Made by a program: the position numbers and the translations under genes. Positions 23,901 to 37,700 of a DNA stretch of 64,000 nucleotides are shown one piece after another (the stretch's first letter is position 1; each line of letters begins with the position of its first letter). The stretch comes from Echinometra lucunter (taxonomy: Eukaryota; Echinodermata; Echinoidea; Camarodonta; Echinometridae). The notes under the pieces were generated by a model that was given only the letters and a program-made list of their open reading frames with translations, was not told the origin of the DNA and did not search any database. Where the stretch lies: assembly GCA_029962745.1 (NCBI GenBank), contig CM057151.1, positions 36,839,081 through 36,903,080 of the forward strand, written 5' to 3'.

Positions 23901-26900
23901 AGAGAAATAGGAGTTAACATAGTAGAACTGCAAACAAAATGGATCAAGTGATGAAAAAAAAAAAAAAACTTACCTGTTTGGAGACGATTCTCCAGTGTGT
24001 TATACACTGAAATGTAAAATTTCCAGTTCTCTCTTTATCACCTTTTCCTTGGTACTGTTCTCAAAATGCATGATACTTTATCTACGTGTACATCCTCCAG
24101 AAACACACACACAAAATGAAGTACATGTAAATAGTATTTTATTTTAAAACTCCTGATGTGTCAAACATTTGACACACAAGTAAAATAAAGTGTTCTGTAT
24201 TGCTTTTAGTTATTACCTACAGGTTGCAAGATAATTTTGAATGTGGGTCAAAATCACAACAACGGAGAAAGAAAGGGAATAACTTTGATGGATGTGAATT
24301 GTGAAATTATTAGATATGAAAAAAATGATATGCATTATGGAATGAAGGTACGTTTATCTCAACATTTATGATGATGATGATGATGATGGCTTTTTGTAAA
24401 GCGCCATTATCTACCTCAGCTGGGTGCTCATGTTATGTTTATTTTGAAAACGCTTTGTATTAAAGATGTGTATATACCCTGTCCACACATCAGATTCCAT
24501 GTTTGTCAAAAAATGACAACAGTGACAAAGTATAATTTTCATATTGGGGTCCATGTGAAATGTGGCTTTGGACTTGGGTGAAAACCTTTCTTGAGACATC
24601 TGTTTACCTTCTTTTTCCATTCAATTACAAGTACCGGTATGTACAGTGTTGCTTATTGACAGCTTGACATGGTATGAACATTCTTCCTTTCTGAGCAAGA
24701 AATACATACAGGTTGCCATCCCCTAGTGAGGGATATACATGTAGCCAGCAATGTGATGATTCTGGGACAGCTTTGTGTTTCCTGCATGATCTAATTAGGA
24801 TGAAGTCATCTCCTGCTAAAAGATGGGATGTGGAGAGGGGAGGGGTGGGGTTTATGTAAAAGAAGAGGAGAGGAGATGAATGGGGAGGGGTGGTAGAGAG
24901 AGAGATAGAGAGAGAGAGAAGTGGAAAACAAGAGGGAAGAAAAGAGGAGAGGGATAGGGAGAGGATAGGGGGAACAGAGGGGAAGGAGAGAGGAAGGAAG
25001 AGAAATAGGAAAGCGGGGTAGGTATGACGGGTAGGAGGAGAGGAAAATTATTAATCTGAATCTGAATCTGAAAAGTGGGGAGAGGAGAGAGGGAAGAAGA
25101 GAAATAGGAAAGCGGGATAGGTAAGATGGGTAGGAGGAGAGGAAGAATGGGGAGAGGAGAGAGGAAAGAAGAGAAATAGGGAAGAGAGATAGGTAAGACG
25201 GGTAGGAGGAGAGGAAAAGTGGGGATTGGGGAGAGGAAAGAAGAGAAATAGGGAAGAGGGATAGGTAAGACGGGTAGGAGGAGAGGAAAAGTGGGGAGAG
25301 GGGAGAGGAAAGAAGAGAAATTGGGAAGAGGGGTAGGTAAGATGGGTAGGAGGAGAGGAAGAGTGGGGAGAGGAGAGAGGAAAGAAGTGAAATAGGGAAG
25401 AGGGGTAGAAGACGGGTAGGAGGTGGGGAGAGAGGAGAGGAAAGAAGAGAAATAGGAAAGAGGGATAGGTAAGACGGGTAGGAGGAGAGGAAAAGTGGGG
25501 AGAGGAGAGAGGAAAGAAGAGAAATATGAAAGGGATAGGTAAGATGGGTAGGAGGAGAGGAAAATTGGGGAGAGGAGAGAGGAAAGAAGAGAAATAGGAA
25601 AGAGGGATAGGTAAGACGGGTAGGAGAAGAGGAAAAGTGGGGAGAGGAGAGAGGAAGGAAGAGAAATAGGAAAGAGGGGTAGGTAAGATGGGTAGGAGGA
25701 GAGGAAGAATGGGGAGAGGAGAGAGGAAAGAAGAGAAATAGGGAAGAGGGGTAGGTAAGATGGGTAGGAGGAGAGGAAGAGTGGGGAGAGGAGAGAGGAA
25801 AGAAGTGAAATAGGGAAGAGGGGTAGAAGACGGGTAGGAGGTGGGAGAGAGGAGAGGAAAGAAGAGAAATAGGAAAGAGGGATAGGTAAGATGGGTAGGA
25901 GGAGAGGAAAAGTGGGGAGAGGAGAGAGGAAAGAAGAGAAATATGAAAGGGATAGGTAAGATGGGTAGGAGGAGAGGAAAATTGGGGAGAGGAGAGAGGA
26001 AAAGAAGAGAAATAGGAAAGAGGGATAGGTAAGACGGGTAGGAGAAGAGGAAAAGTGGGGAGAGGAGAGAGGAAGGAAGAGAAATAGGAAAGAGGGGTAG
26101 GTAAGATGGGTAGGAGGAGAGGAAGAATGGGGAGAGGAGAAAACAGGGGAAGGGAGTGGGGGATGTGCTGCGTTACAATGTGTAATGAGTCACGTGCATA
26201 CATGGATACCATATGCACATTATTATTATTTTTTTTAATGTTTGTCTCCTTGTAAAGGTTGACCTGATCGGAAAATCTGATTAAAAATCATGATGATTTC
26301 CGAAATTATGTCATTTATGCTTATACTTGTTCTTCCGTTCTGTTAGTGGGGTAATGAAGTACATGTTCATTTCATTCATTTGATGAAAAATTATCCTCGT
26401 CTTTTCATTAGGATGATTTTGATTACTTACTTGTTTTAGAAATGTTTATTTTCCTGCATTTGCTGCCATTTCTAACATGCAGAGGGCATTTCGAATATCT
26501 AATGAAGATAATGTAGTGCACTAATTGCAGTGAATTTGGACAATTGTTTTAATCTTTATTGCTCTATCTTTCTCTGTTCCTCTTCATCTGTTTCTTTTTT
26601 TATCTCTGTTGAATACCTTCTCTCTATGCTCCTCTTTTCTGTTCCTTCAAAATTTACAGCGATGCTAAGAAGCTCTGTAAGAAGAACAAGGTCTCGCCAT
26701 CACCCACAGTCCTGAAACATTATAAGTAAGTATTACGTACAGATTATAAGTAAGTAAGTAACAAACTGTTAAAAACATGCATGTTTCAGTGGAACTTTCT
26801 CTGTTGAGAGCTAGAAAGATGTTAATTCTATCGCTTTGCTCTTTGCCATGATGGACAACATTATGTACATTATGTAACTTTTTCATATCTTGAAGGGAAA

Positions 26901-28766
26901 AGTTGAGCGATGGACCCTTTGAGCCTAAACTTGATTTTGGATTTTGAAGTTGCATTTCAACTGGGCTCAAAAGTTTGTTTTAAGAATATTTGTCCATAAT
27001 GCCTTTCCAAGCCAAAATGTTTTGAACACCAAACAAAACAGAAAACAAAAGAATATGAAAATGATCAAACAAAACAAAACCCGAGCAAAACACCAACAAC
27101 AACTACTGCTAAGTACTAAAAGAAATATTATCATGAAGTGAAGCCTTTCTTCCCTTCTCTACCACAAAGACAAATATAAGGATTACTGCTGTACTAGAAC
27201 TTAATGTCTTTATTTTTCATTATTTCTTCCTTTATTGCAGAGATGGAGATTATCATAAAGATTATGATAGGCAAATGAGGAAAAAGGTAAGTGACTTAAA
27301 GCCTTTTCCTATTGATAGCAAAAAAAAGATATTCAAATGAAGGTTTCTAAATGAAGTCTTATATGAGCATGTGTATACATGCACAGATCAAAAGATCTGT
27401 ACTGTTTTTCAGCTATGGTAATGGAAGCCTGATGACAAGTCTTTTGGTGTACCAAACCTATCAGTTTGCTGTATAATGTACACTAGAAAGAAAAACATTG
27501 ACACCAAGTTAGATACTTTTCTGTGGAACTATTAAATTTGACTTGTATCCCATGTTATTAAATTTGACATCAAGGCAAATATGTTGAAATTATGTACAAT
27601 GTAGGTAAATTGACTTTGTCTGGGATAGAAACCTTTGTTTGTGAAGAGTGTATAGTGTAACATGTACTGGAGTATTTCCTTACATGGTGCACATTTATTG
27701 CATAGAACTATCAGGTAGTGCCAAGGCATATATGGAGCAGAGACAATATTCTATTCAATGCATGTAATAAATGAGTATTTTCACTTAACATTTTACTTGG
27801 CTAAGTTAAAATATTAAATAACTCCTATGCAGATCCCATTTAAGCATTCTACTTTAGCAAGGTGACTTAAAGGTGGACTGTTTACTGGTTAACATTGTGA
27901 GGTCATGAAGTCCATCCCAAATGAAATAATGTGCAATAAAGGCATCGCATTGTATAAAAATTTACTTGTGTGCAGCATATCGTATGTATGTGAAAACTAC
28001 ATGCCAGCGAATGAGACTTCCAAAGCATTTTGCTTAAGTCTGCTACATGTACATGTAGGTGGCTAGGGCTGTAAATTTAGCACCATGTTCGGTTCGGTCC
28101 TGTTCGGAAGTGCCATGTTCGGCGAACTTCCGTTCGGTTCGGCGGTTCGGTAACAGCCCTATAGGTGGCTGTCTTGGACTTACGGCAAAATACTTAGCCA
28201 TAAGATATAATTGGACCAAAGCTGGCCAAGTATTTTAGTCAAGCTGTAGACTGAGCAAAGTACCAGTACTTAAAATTCTGATTTAAGTATTGAATTGAAT
28301 TGAATACTACCACAGGATCATGCCTTACTGTATTTGGAAGTACATAAAGCATATTAATCCTTCTTTTGAATAGGAGCATTATTGATTCATCAGATGAAAA
28401 CAACCCAAAAAAGAAATTGTATTATTGACCGTATTGCATAAACCTAATGGGGAAAGTGAAGTTGGTACGCCGTACTGAATAAAACTTTTTGTTTCTGCTT
28501 TAAATTTGATGAGTTATATCATTCATGTTTTAATATCTATGCTAGAGATTTTACTATTGCATATGATTTTGCCTGTATTGCAAGGAAACTATGTTTTTCT
28601 ATATTTGGTAAACTCCTCAGTTACACTTTCACTGTGTACATTTTATTTTGTTTTCTTTCTTTGCTATTGACAGTCATTAGTAAATTTCCTGCGTGATCCA
28701 GAAGGGGACATACCATGGGAAGAAGAACCAGATGCTGAAAATGTGGTTCATATTGAAAGCACAAAG
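14960..28766 (+). CDS. PDIA5 exons 1-6: signal peptide and inactive N-terminal domain
   Basis: Exon 1 encodes 21 residues that, with the start of exon 2, form a hydrophobic signal peptide ending near IFVTEA. Exons 2-6 encode a thioredoxin-like fold without a CxxC: VDISDLKEFKKELRTHNNV, LATLVYIDCRSDAKKLCKK and SLVNFLRDPEGDIPWEEEP. This corresponds to the non-catalytic N-terminal domain of PDIA5. Cysteines are present (YIDC, KLCKK) but not as a redox pair. Splice phases are 0, 1, 2, 2, 0 and 0. Exon 5 is only 46 nt. Intron 2 (4.4 kb) and intron 3 (5.5 kb) are filled with repeats. Confidence 0.85.
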
Positions 28767-31700
28767 GTATTAAACCAAAATCAGAACCCCCAGGCAATAT
28801 TTTTTTTTCCTTTCATGGTGTCTTGGATAAAATTTGCAAAAATGACTAAATGACTGAACAGGTCATTGTCTAAGCTACATAAAGTTTTGCCTGAAGCAAT
28901 TAATTTAGAAGCAGTCGTTTCTTTTAAAAGGTCACTGACAGAGAAACTTATAAGTTGATGGTATAGTTGGTGATTGCAAAATCTGAGAGAAAGAGCCGGA
29001 GAACTGGGCTGCATTTCTCGTAACCGTCATAAGTCTAAGGTCATGGATATCCCATTGAAACGCGTACAACTCACGTTTCACTGGGATGTCCAAGAAGTTA
29101 GACTTATGGCGGTTTTGAGAAATGGCCCCCTGAAAGTTTAATTCATATTTCCAGAGGAGGTCATTTCAATGCTGCTTCTCTCATAAATGATTTTAAAACA
29201 GTGTGCATTATGACAACATTCTCCAGGGGTGCAGTGTATAAGTACCTGTTGAATGAATAAAGATTTGATATCTCTTTTGTGTATGCTGGTCTTAAAGTTT
29301 TAGGGATCACAATGTCCAAATGACTAAGCTCGTAGCAACATGTAAAGTTTGTGAAGGCCATTGATTGAATAATGATCATGATATTTTTCTTTCTATGGGT
29401 AGTTGATGTTAGAACAAAAAGATTTCAGTGCCTCTCCTGTATATCCTACATGAACATTTGTGTTTTTTTATGGATCCTTGATTATTTCTTCTTTCTTTCT
29501 ATGTAGGAATTCCAAAAGCTTTTGAGCAAAGAGAAAAAACCTTTGCTGACAATGTTTTATGCACCGTGTAAGTTTTCATTTCATTTTTTTTTTTTCAATA
29601 ATAGCTTGGGAATGTCTTAGAACCATTTCTCGTAGGAATATCCAATAAGTAAGCCAGTGATCCGTAAATTGTGACCCACCTCACAATGTATTCAAAGTTA
29701 ATCTCATATCTGTGTTGCTACTTTAAATTACGACAAGATAACTTCTGTTTAAGGTAGTAGCCCACATTTGCAAGTGACACCCAATCTCCACAAAAGTTTT
29801 AATGTAGATTGCTTTAAGCCACAGAAAAACACTTGTAAAGTTTTAGATCCCAGTACTATTCCCACTTTAGATTGAGAAGAAAATATTCAACACAATTTTT
29901 CTTTGATTTTCTTTGTTTTGTAAAGGCGTTTTCCTGACGCTTTAAGAGTAAAACCATTCATTTTTCACTTATTCTTTGGAATATTTTGTAAATTTGATGA
30001 AACATGATAGTATTACATGAATATCTTTCATTTAAAATTGAAATTGGCTTATTTCTATTCAAATTCTGAAACAATGTTGTGCATATGTGGGCTACTACCT
30101 TTAAAGATAAACATGAATTCTGGTCTTGGAACTATATTGAGGAAGAAATTGTCTGCAGGCAATCAAGAATGTTTAATTATGTAGTATCGTAGTACATATA
30201 AAGTGGTGAATTTTTTTGAATCATCAAAATGATGAGATGTTAACTAAAAATTCCAACAGAAATAAAAAGCGCATGCCCTGCACACAGGAGTATATAGCTA
30301 GACACTCAGGACACACTTAGGTAGCATGGATGTTTCACCCTAACATCTCAGCTATTTTCTTTGTCTTATTTAGAATATGAGGGCATTTGGAGATCAGTCT
30401 TATTGAGGGGACTTTTTTTTACTGTGATATTCTTCTTAATTGACAGGGAAAGAATAAGAAAGCTAATAAATTATTTTTTACTATTCCTAGAGCCATTAAG
30501 AGAATATGTATTTACTCTTTCAGAATCAGGGAATAATTTTCCTGGTATCACATCGCAATTTGCTATGCATTTTTATATGACTGCTACACAAAATATCATT
30601 TGTGTAGCAGGTTTTTTTTACATAGAAACGTACAGAACTTTGTTAAAAGTATTTTCCCATTGACCAAAACTACTAATCAAATTTGAGAAGTAAAATTTTT
30701 CCCTGAGAATATTCAGTTGTCATGCCAATATTTCAGCATGTTCTTCCTAGGTATGTATTTCAAATGTTTCATTTTAATTTTTTTTAAACTTTAGGGTGTG
30801 GTCACTGCAAGCGAATGAAGCCTGAGTTTGCAGGAGCTGCAACAGAACTAAAGGGAGAAGCAGTAAGTGTGTGTGTGTGTAATTGGTTTTTAAAAACATG
30901 TCTCAATCAGGTATGATTATTTACATCTGGGACTGACCTTTAACGTCACTATCTGAAAGACCTGACTCAGACTTGAACCTGGCTCCGATTAGAGTCAGTT
31001 TGTAGGTGAAGACAAAGAGCTGACTGCGGACATAACTGCTAGACCAACTCCTGCTCCCCTAAGTTTATCGTGTTATCATGTCATCATTATAACTTGGTTT
31101 CAGAGAATATCAGAGAATTCACTTGCCAATGTAGCACTAGAACTTATATGAGGAGATGAAGGACTTTGCCGATGTTGCAATATGAAGTTTTTACCTTCAA
31201 AGACATAGCAAGATTAAAATACATAATGGTTATAGTTTTAATTATGCACTGTTTTTCATGTATTTCTAATATTTGACTTTTGAATAAATGGCCAATTAGT
31301 CTGGATAGAAATAACTGAAGTGAGAACTTTTCATATCTACATCAAGATCAAATATTTTTGTATTAAACAGAAATTTGATGCTATTGCACTTGTTACTTTT
31401 GTCTCAAAGAACTAATAGCAATTGAAAGTTCAGTAATTGTTTGGAATGTTTCGATCATAACATTTGGAACTTCCTCCATGAAAAGTATTCTCAAGATCTA
31501 CTTTCAGTGGTGCATTGTGGGTCAAGGTGTGGAGAACGCATGGGTGTGGAGGACACATGGGTGCGTTGGGGGGGGGAACAGAAGAATGAGGTAGATTAAA
31601 TGCATCAGAACATAGCCAGAAATTAGGGCAAGGTGTACATAATTGTTCTTTCATGTTGCCTTCTCCACTCTCTACTCTTGCTCTCTTTGCTCCTTTTCCA

Positions 31701-34700
31701 GAAGCCATTCTGTTAGGGGGAAAATGCCCCTCCCCCCACCCGACCTTCAGCACTGCCTCCACTAGCTGTGCCACCTCGTATGACTTTTGCTCAAATCTCA
31801 TTGTTACATGAATTGATCTGCTAACATAACATATCAAAAGCCACAAATGATCATTGAGGAAATTTTTCATTGCTTTCCCATCTGAATATTTGCACAATAG
31901 TTCCTCTTCTCATTTCCTCCTGAATGATAAAAATATGATTATTTGGTCTCATTTCCTCAATCCGCAGGTCTTGGCAGGAATGGATGTGGATAGACCAGAA
32001 AACATGGCTACCAGGCAGGCTTATAACATCACAGGATTCCCAACAATACTGTATTTTGAGTAAGCTTGATACCAAAATCATTAGCATAAATTATTGCTTG
32101 GAACATGTACTTGTGGATAGTCTGTTGTCATGAGCATTCTTATCCTTGCATTTATGGGCATGGAGGGTNNNNNNNNNNNNNNNNNNNNNNNNNNNNNNNN
32201 NNNNNNNNNNNNNNNNNNNNNNNNNNNNNNNNNNNNNNNNNNNNNNNNNNNNNNNNNNNNNNNNNNNNNNNNNNNNNNNNNNNNNNNNNNNNNNNNNNNN
32301 NNNNNNNNNNNNNNNNNNNNNNNNNNNNNNNNNNNNNNNNNNNNNNNNNNNNNNNNNNNNNNNNNNNNNNNNNNNNNNNNNNNNNNNNNNNNNNNNNNNN
32401 NNNNNNNNNNNNNNNNNNNNNNNNNNNNNNNNNNNNNNNNNNNNNNNNNNNNNNNNNNNNNNNNNNNNNNNNNNNNNNNNNNNNNNNNNNNNNNNNNNNN
32501 NNNNNNNNNNNNNNNNNNNNNNNNNNNNNNNNNNNNNNNNNNNNNNNNNNNNNNNNNNNNNNNNNNNNNNNNNNNNNNNNNNNNNNNNNNNNNNNNNNNN
32601 NNNNNNNNNNNNNNNNNNNNNNNNNNNNNNNNNNNNNNNNNNNNNNNNNNNNNNNNNNNNNNNNNNNNTACATACATGGATACCATATGCACATTATTAT
32701 TATTTTTTTTAATGTTCGTCTCCTTGTAAAGGTTGACCTGATCAGAAAATCTGATTAAGAATCATAATGATTTCCGAAATTATTTTATTTAGGCTTATAT
32801 TTGTTCTTCCGTTAGTGGGGTAATGAAGTACATGCTCATTTCATTCATTTGATGAAAAATTATCCTTGTCTTTACATTAGGATGATTTTGATTACTTACT
32901 TGTTTTAGAAATGTTTGTTCTGCATTTGCTGCCATTTCTAACTTGTAGAGGGCATTTCGAATATCTAATGAAGATACTGTAGTGCACTAATTGCAGTGAA
33001 TTTGGATGATTGTTTTAATCCTTATTGCTCTATCTTTCTCTGTTCCTCTTCATCTGTTTCTTTTTTTTATCTCTGTTGAATACCTTCTCTCTATGCTCCT
33101 CTTTTCTGTTCCTTCAAAAATTTACAGTGATGCTAAGAAGCTCTGTAAGAAGAACAAGGTCTCGCCATCACCCACAGTCCTGAAACATTACAAGTAAGTA
33201 TTAAGTATAGATTATAAGTAAGTAAGTAACAAACTGTTAAAAACATGCATGTTTCAGTGGAACTTTCTCTGTTGAGAGCTAGAAAGATGTTAATTCTATC
33301 GCTTTGCTCTTTGCCATGATGGACAACATTATGAACATTATGTAACTTTTTTATATCTTGAAGGGAAAAGTTGAACGATGGACCCTTTGAGCCTAAACTT
33401 GATTTTGGATTTTGAAGTTGCATTTCAACTGGGCTCAAAAGTTTGCTTTAGGAATATTTGTCCATAATGCCTTTCCAAGCCAAAATGTTTTGAACACCAA
33501 ACAAAACAGAAAACAAAAGAATATCAAAATGATCAAACAAAACAAAACCTGAGCAAAACACCAACAACAACTACTGCTCAGTACTAAAAGAAAAATTATC
33601 ATGAAGTGAAGCCTTTCTTCCCTCCTCCACCACAAAGACAAATATAAGGATTACTGCTGTACTAGAACTTAATGTCTTTATTTTTCATTATACATGTATC
33701 TTCCTTTATTGCAGAGATGGAGATTATCATAAAGATTATGATAGGCAAATGAGGAAAAAGGTAAGTGGCTTAAAGCCTTTTGCTATTGATAGCAAAAAAA
33801 AAGATATTCAAATGAATGTTTCTAAATGAAGTCTTATATGAGCATGCGTGCACATGCACAGATCAAAATATCTGTACTGTTTTTCAGCTATGGTAATGGA
33901 AGCCCGATGACAAGTCTTTGTGTGTATCAAACCTATCAGTTTGCTGTATTATGTACACTAGAAAGAAAAACATTGACACCAAGTAAGATAATTTTCTGTG
34001 GAACTATTAAATTTGACTTGTATCCCATGTTATTAAATTTGACATCAAGGCAAATATGTTGAAATTATCATATGTACAATGTAGGTAAATTGACTTTGTC
34101 TGGGATAGAAACCTTTGTTTGTGAAGAGTGTATAGTGTAACCTGTACTGGAGTATTTCCTTACATGGAGCACATTTATTGCATAGAACTATCAGGTTGTG
34201 CCAAGGCATATATGGAGCAGGGACAATATTCTATTCAATGCACGTAATAAATGAGTATTTTCACTTAACATTTTACTTGGCTAAGTTAAAATATTAAATA
34301 ACTCCTATGCAGATCACATTTAAGCATTCTACTTTAGCAAGGTGACTTAAAGGTGGACTGTTTTCTGCTTAACAATGTGAGGTCATGAAGTCCATCCCAA
34401 ATGAAATAATGTGCAGTAAAGGCATCGCATTGTATAAAAATTTACTTGTGTACAGCATATCGTGACTGTGCGTATGTGAAAACTACATGCCAGCGAATGA
34501 GACTTCCAAAGCATTTTCTTAAGTCTGCTCCATGTACATGTAGGTGGCTGTCTTAGACTTACGGTAAAATACTTAGCCATAAGATATAATTGCATACCAA
34601 AGCTGGCCAAGTATTTTACTTAAGCTGTAAACTGAGCAAAGTACCTGTACTTAAAATTCTGATATAAGTATTGAATTGAATTCAATACTGCCCCAGGATC

Positions 34701-37700
34701 ATGCCTTACTGTATTTTGAAGTACTTAAAGCATATTAATCCTTCTTTTGAATACGAACATTATTGATTCATCAGATGAAAACAAAAAAAAAAGAAATTGT
34801 ATTATTGACCATATTGCATAAACCTAATGGGGAAAGTGAAGTTGCTATGCCGTACTGAATAAAACTTTTTGTTTCTGCTTTAAATTTGATGAGTTATATC
34901 ATTCATGTTTTAATATCTATGCTAGAGATTTTACTATTGCATATGATGTTGCCTGTATTGCAAGGAAACTGTGTTTTTCTATATTTGGTATATATAAACT
35001 CCTCAGTTACACTTTCACTGTGTAAATTTTATTTTTTTTTCTTTCTTTGCTATTGACAGTCATTAGTAAATTTCCTGCGTGATCCAGAAGGGGACATACC
35101 ATGGGAAGAAGAACCAGATGCTGAAAATGTGGTTCATATTGAAAGCACAAAGGTATTAAACCAAAATCAGAACCCCCAGGCAATATTTTTTTCCTTTCAT
35201 GGTGTCTTGGATAGAATTTGCAAAAATGACTAAATGACTGAACAAGTCATTGTCTAAGCTACATAAAGTCTTGCCTGAAGCAATTAATTTAGAAGCAGTC
35301 GTTTCTTTTAAAAGGTCACTGACAGAGAAACTTATAAGTTGATGGTATAGTTGGTGATTGCAAAATCTGAGAGAAAGAGCCGGAGAACTGGGCTGCGTTT
35401 CTCGTAACCGTCATAAGTCTAAGGTCGTGGATATCCCATTGAGACGCGTACAACTCACGTTTCAGTGGGATGTCCAAGAAGTTAGACTTATGACAGTTTT
35501 GAGAAATGGCCCCCTGAAAGTTTGATTCATATTTCTAGAGGAGGTCATTTCAACGCTTCTTGTCTCATAAATGATTTTAAAACAGTGTGCATTATGACAG
35601 CATTCTCCAGGGGTGCAATGTATAAGTACCTGTTGAATGAATAAAGATTTGATATCTCTTTTGTGTATGCTGGTCTTGTGGTTTTTAGGGATCACAATGT
35701 TCAAATGACAAAGCTCGTAGCAACATGTAAAGTTTGTGAAGGCCATTGATTAAATAATGATAATGATAATTTTCTTTCTATGGATAGTTGATGTTAGAAC
35801 AAAAAGATTTCAGTGCCTTTCCTGTATATCCTACATGAACATTTGTGGGTTTTTTTTTTATGGATCCATGATTATTTCTCCTTTCTTTCTATGTAGGAAT
35901 TCCAAAAGCTTTTGAGCAAAGAGAAAAAACCTTTGCTGACAATGTTTTATGCACCGTGTAAGTTTTCATTTTAATTTTTCTTTTGAATAATAGCTTGGGA
36001 ATGGTTTAGAACCATTTCTCATAGGAATATCCAATAAGTAAGCCAGTGATCTGTAAATTGTGACCCACCTCACAATGTGTTCAAAGTTAATCTCATATCT
36101 GTGTGGCTACTTTAAATTACGACAAGATGACTTTTGTTAAAGGTAGTAGCCCACATTTGCAAGTGGCACCCAATCTGCACAAAAGTTAAATGTAGATTGC
36201 TTTAAGCCACAGAAAAACACTCGTAAAGTTTTAGATCCCAGTACTATTCCCGCTTAGGATTGAGAAGAAAATATTCAGCACAACTTTTCTTTGATTTTCT
36301 TTGTTTTGTAAAGGCGTTTTCCTGAGTAAAACCATTCATTTTTCACTTACCGGTATTCTTTGTAATATTTTGTAAATTTGATAAAACCTGATAGTTTTAC
36401 ATAAATATCTTTCATTTCAAATTGAAATTGGCTTATTTTTCTTCAAATTCTGAAACAATGTTGTGCATATGTGGGCTACTACCTTTAAAGATAAACATGA
36501 ATTCTGGTCTTGGAACTATATTGAGGAAGAAATTGTCTCCAGGCAATCAAGAATGTTTCATTATGTAGTATTGTAGTACATATAAAGTGGTGAATTTTTT
36601 TAAATCATCAAAATAATGAGATGTTAACTAAAAATTCCAACAGAAATAAAAAGCGCATGCCCTGCACACAGGAGAATATAGCTACACACTCAGGACACAC
36701 TTAGGTAGCATGGATGTTTCACCCTAACACCTCTATTTCTTTGTAGTATTTAGAATATGAGGGCATTTGGAGATCAGTCTTATTAAGGGGACTTTTTTTT
36801 TTTACTGTGATATTCTTCTTAATTGACATGGAAAGAATAAGAAAGCTAATAAATTATTTTTTACTATTCCTAGAGCCATTAAGGGAATATGTGTTTACTC
36901 TTTCAGAATCAGGGAATAATTTTCCTGGTATCGCATCGCAATTTGCTATTCATTTTTGTATGACTGCTACACAAAATATCATTTGTGTAGCAGGTTTTTT
37001 TTACATAGAAATGTACAGAACTTTGTTAAAAGTATTTTCCCATTGACCAAAACTGCTAATCAAATTTGAGAAGTAAAATTACTCCCTGAGAATATTCAAT
37101 TGTCATGCCAATATTTCAGCATGGTCTTCCTAGGTATGTATTTCAAATGTTTCATTTTAATTTTTTTTAAACTTTAGGGTGTGGTCACTGCAAGCGAATG
37201 AAGCCTGAGTTTGCAGGAGCTGCAACAGAACTAAAGGGAGAAGCAGTAAGTGTGTGTGTGTAATTGGTTTTTAAAAACATGTCTCAATCAGGTATGATTA
37301 TTTACATCTGGGACTGACCTTTAATGTCACTATCTGAAAGACCTGACTCAGACTTGAACCTGGCTCCGATTAGAGTCAGTTTGTAGGGGAAGACAAAGAG
37401 CTGACTGCGGACATAACTGCTAGACCAACTCCTGCTCCCCTAAGTTTATTGTGTTATCATGTCATCATTATAACTTGGTTTCAGAGAATATCAGAGAATT
37501 CACTTGCCAATGTAGCACTAGAGCTTATATGAGGAGATGAAGGACTTTGCCAATGTTACAATATGAAGTTTTTACCTTCAAAGACATAGCAAGATTAAAA
37601 TACATAATGGTTATACTTTTAATTATGCACTGTTTTTCATGTATTTCTAATATTTGACTTTTGAATAAATGCCCAATTAGTCTGGATAGAAATAAATGAA

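Larger units (their letters stand above)
26197..32168 (+). repeat. Block A of a 5.9-kb duplicated segment (PDIA5 exons 4-9)
   Basis: Aligns from CATACATGGATACC at 26197 to GGCATGGAGGGT at 32168 with block B (32671-38552), collinearly throughout and including all intron sequence. Differences are scattered substitutions, small indels and a 106-bp insertion (28064-28169) present only here. It contains exons at 26660, 27241, 28674, 29507, 30795 and 31968. It abuts the 500-N gap. Confidence 0.9.

Noticed and set aside
24806..26218. 470-codon open frame on the minus strand, Pro/Leu/Ser-rich
   Set aside because: It is the complement of a purine-only minisatellite; stop codons are rare there by composition. 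The sequence is repetitive and lies in a PDIA5 intron.
32081..32758. Several long frames across 32100-32760
   Set aside because: They consist almost wholly of unknown residues from the 500-N gap.
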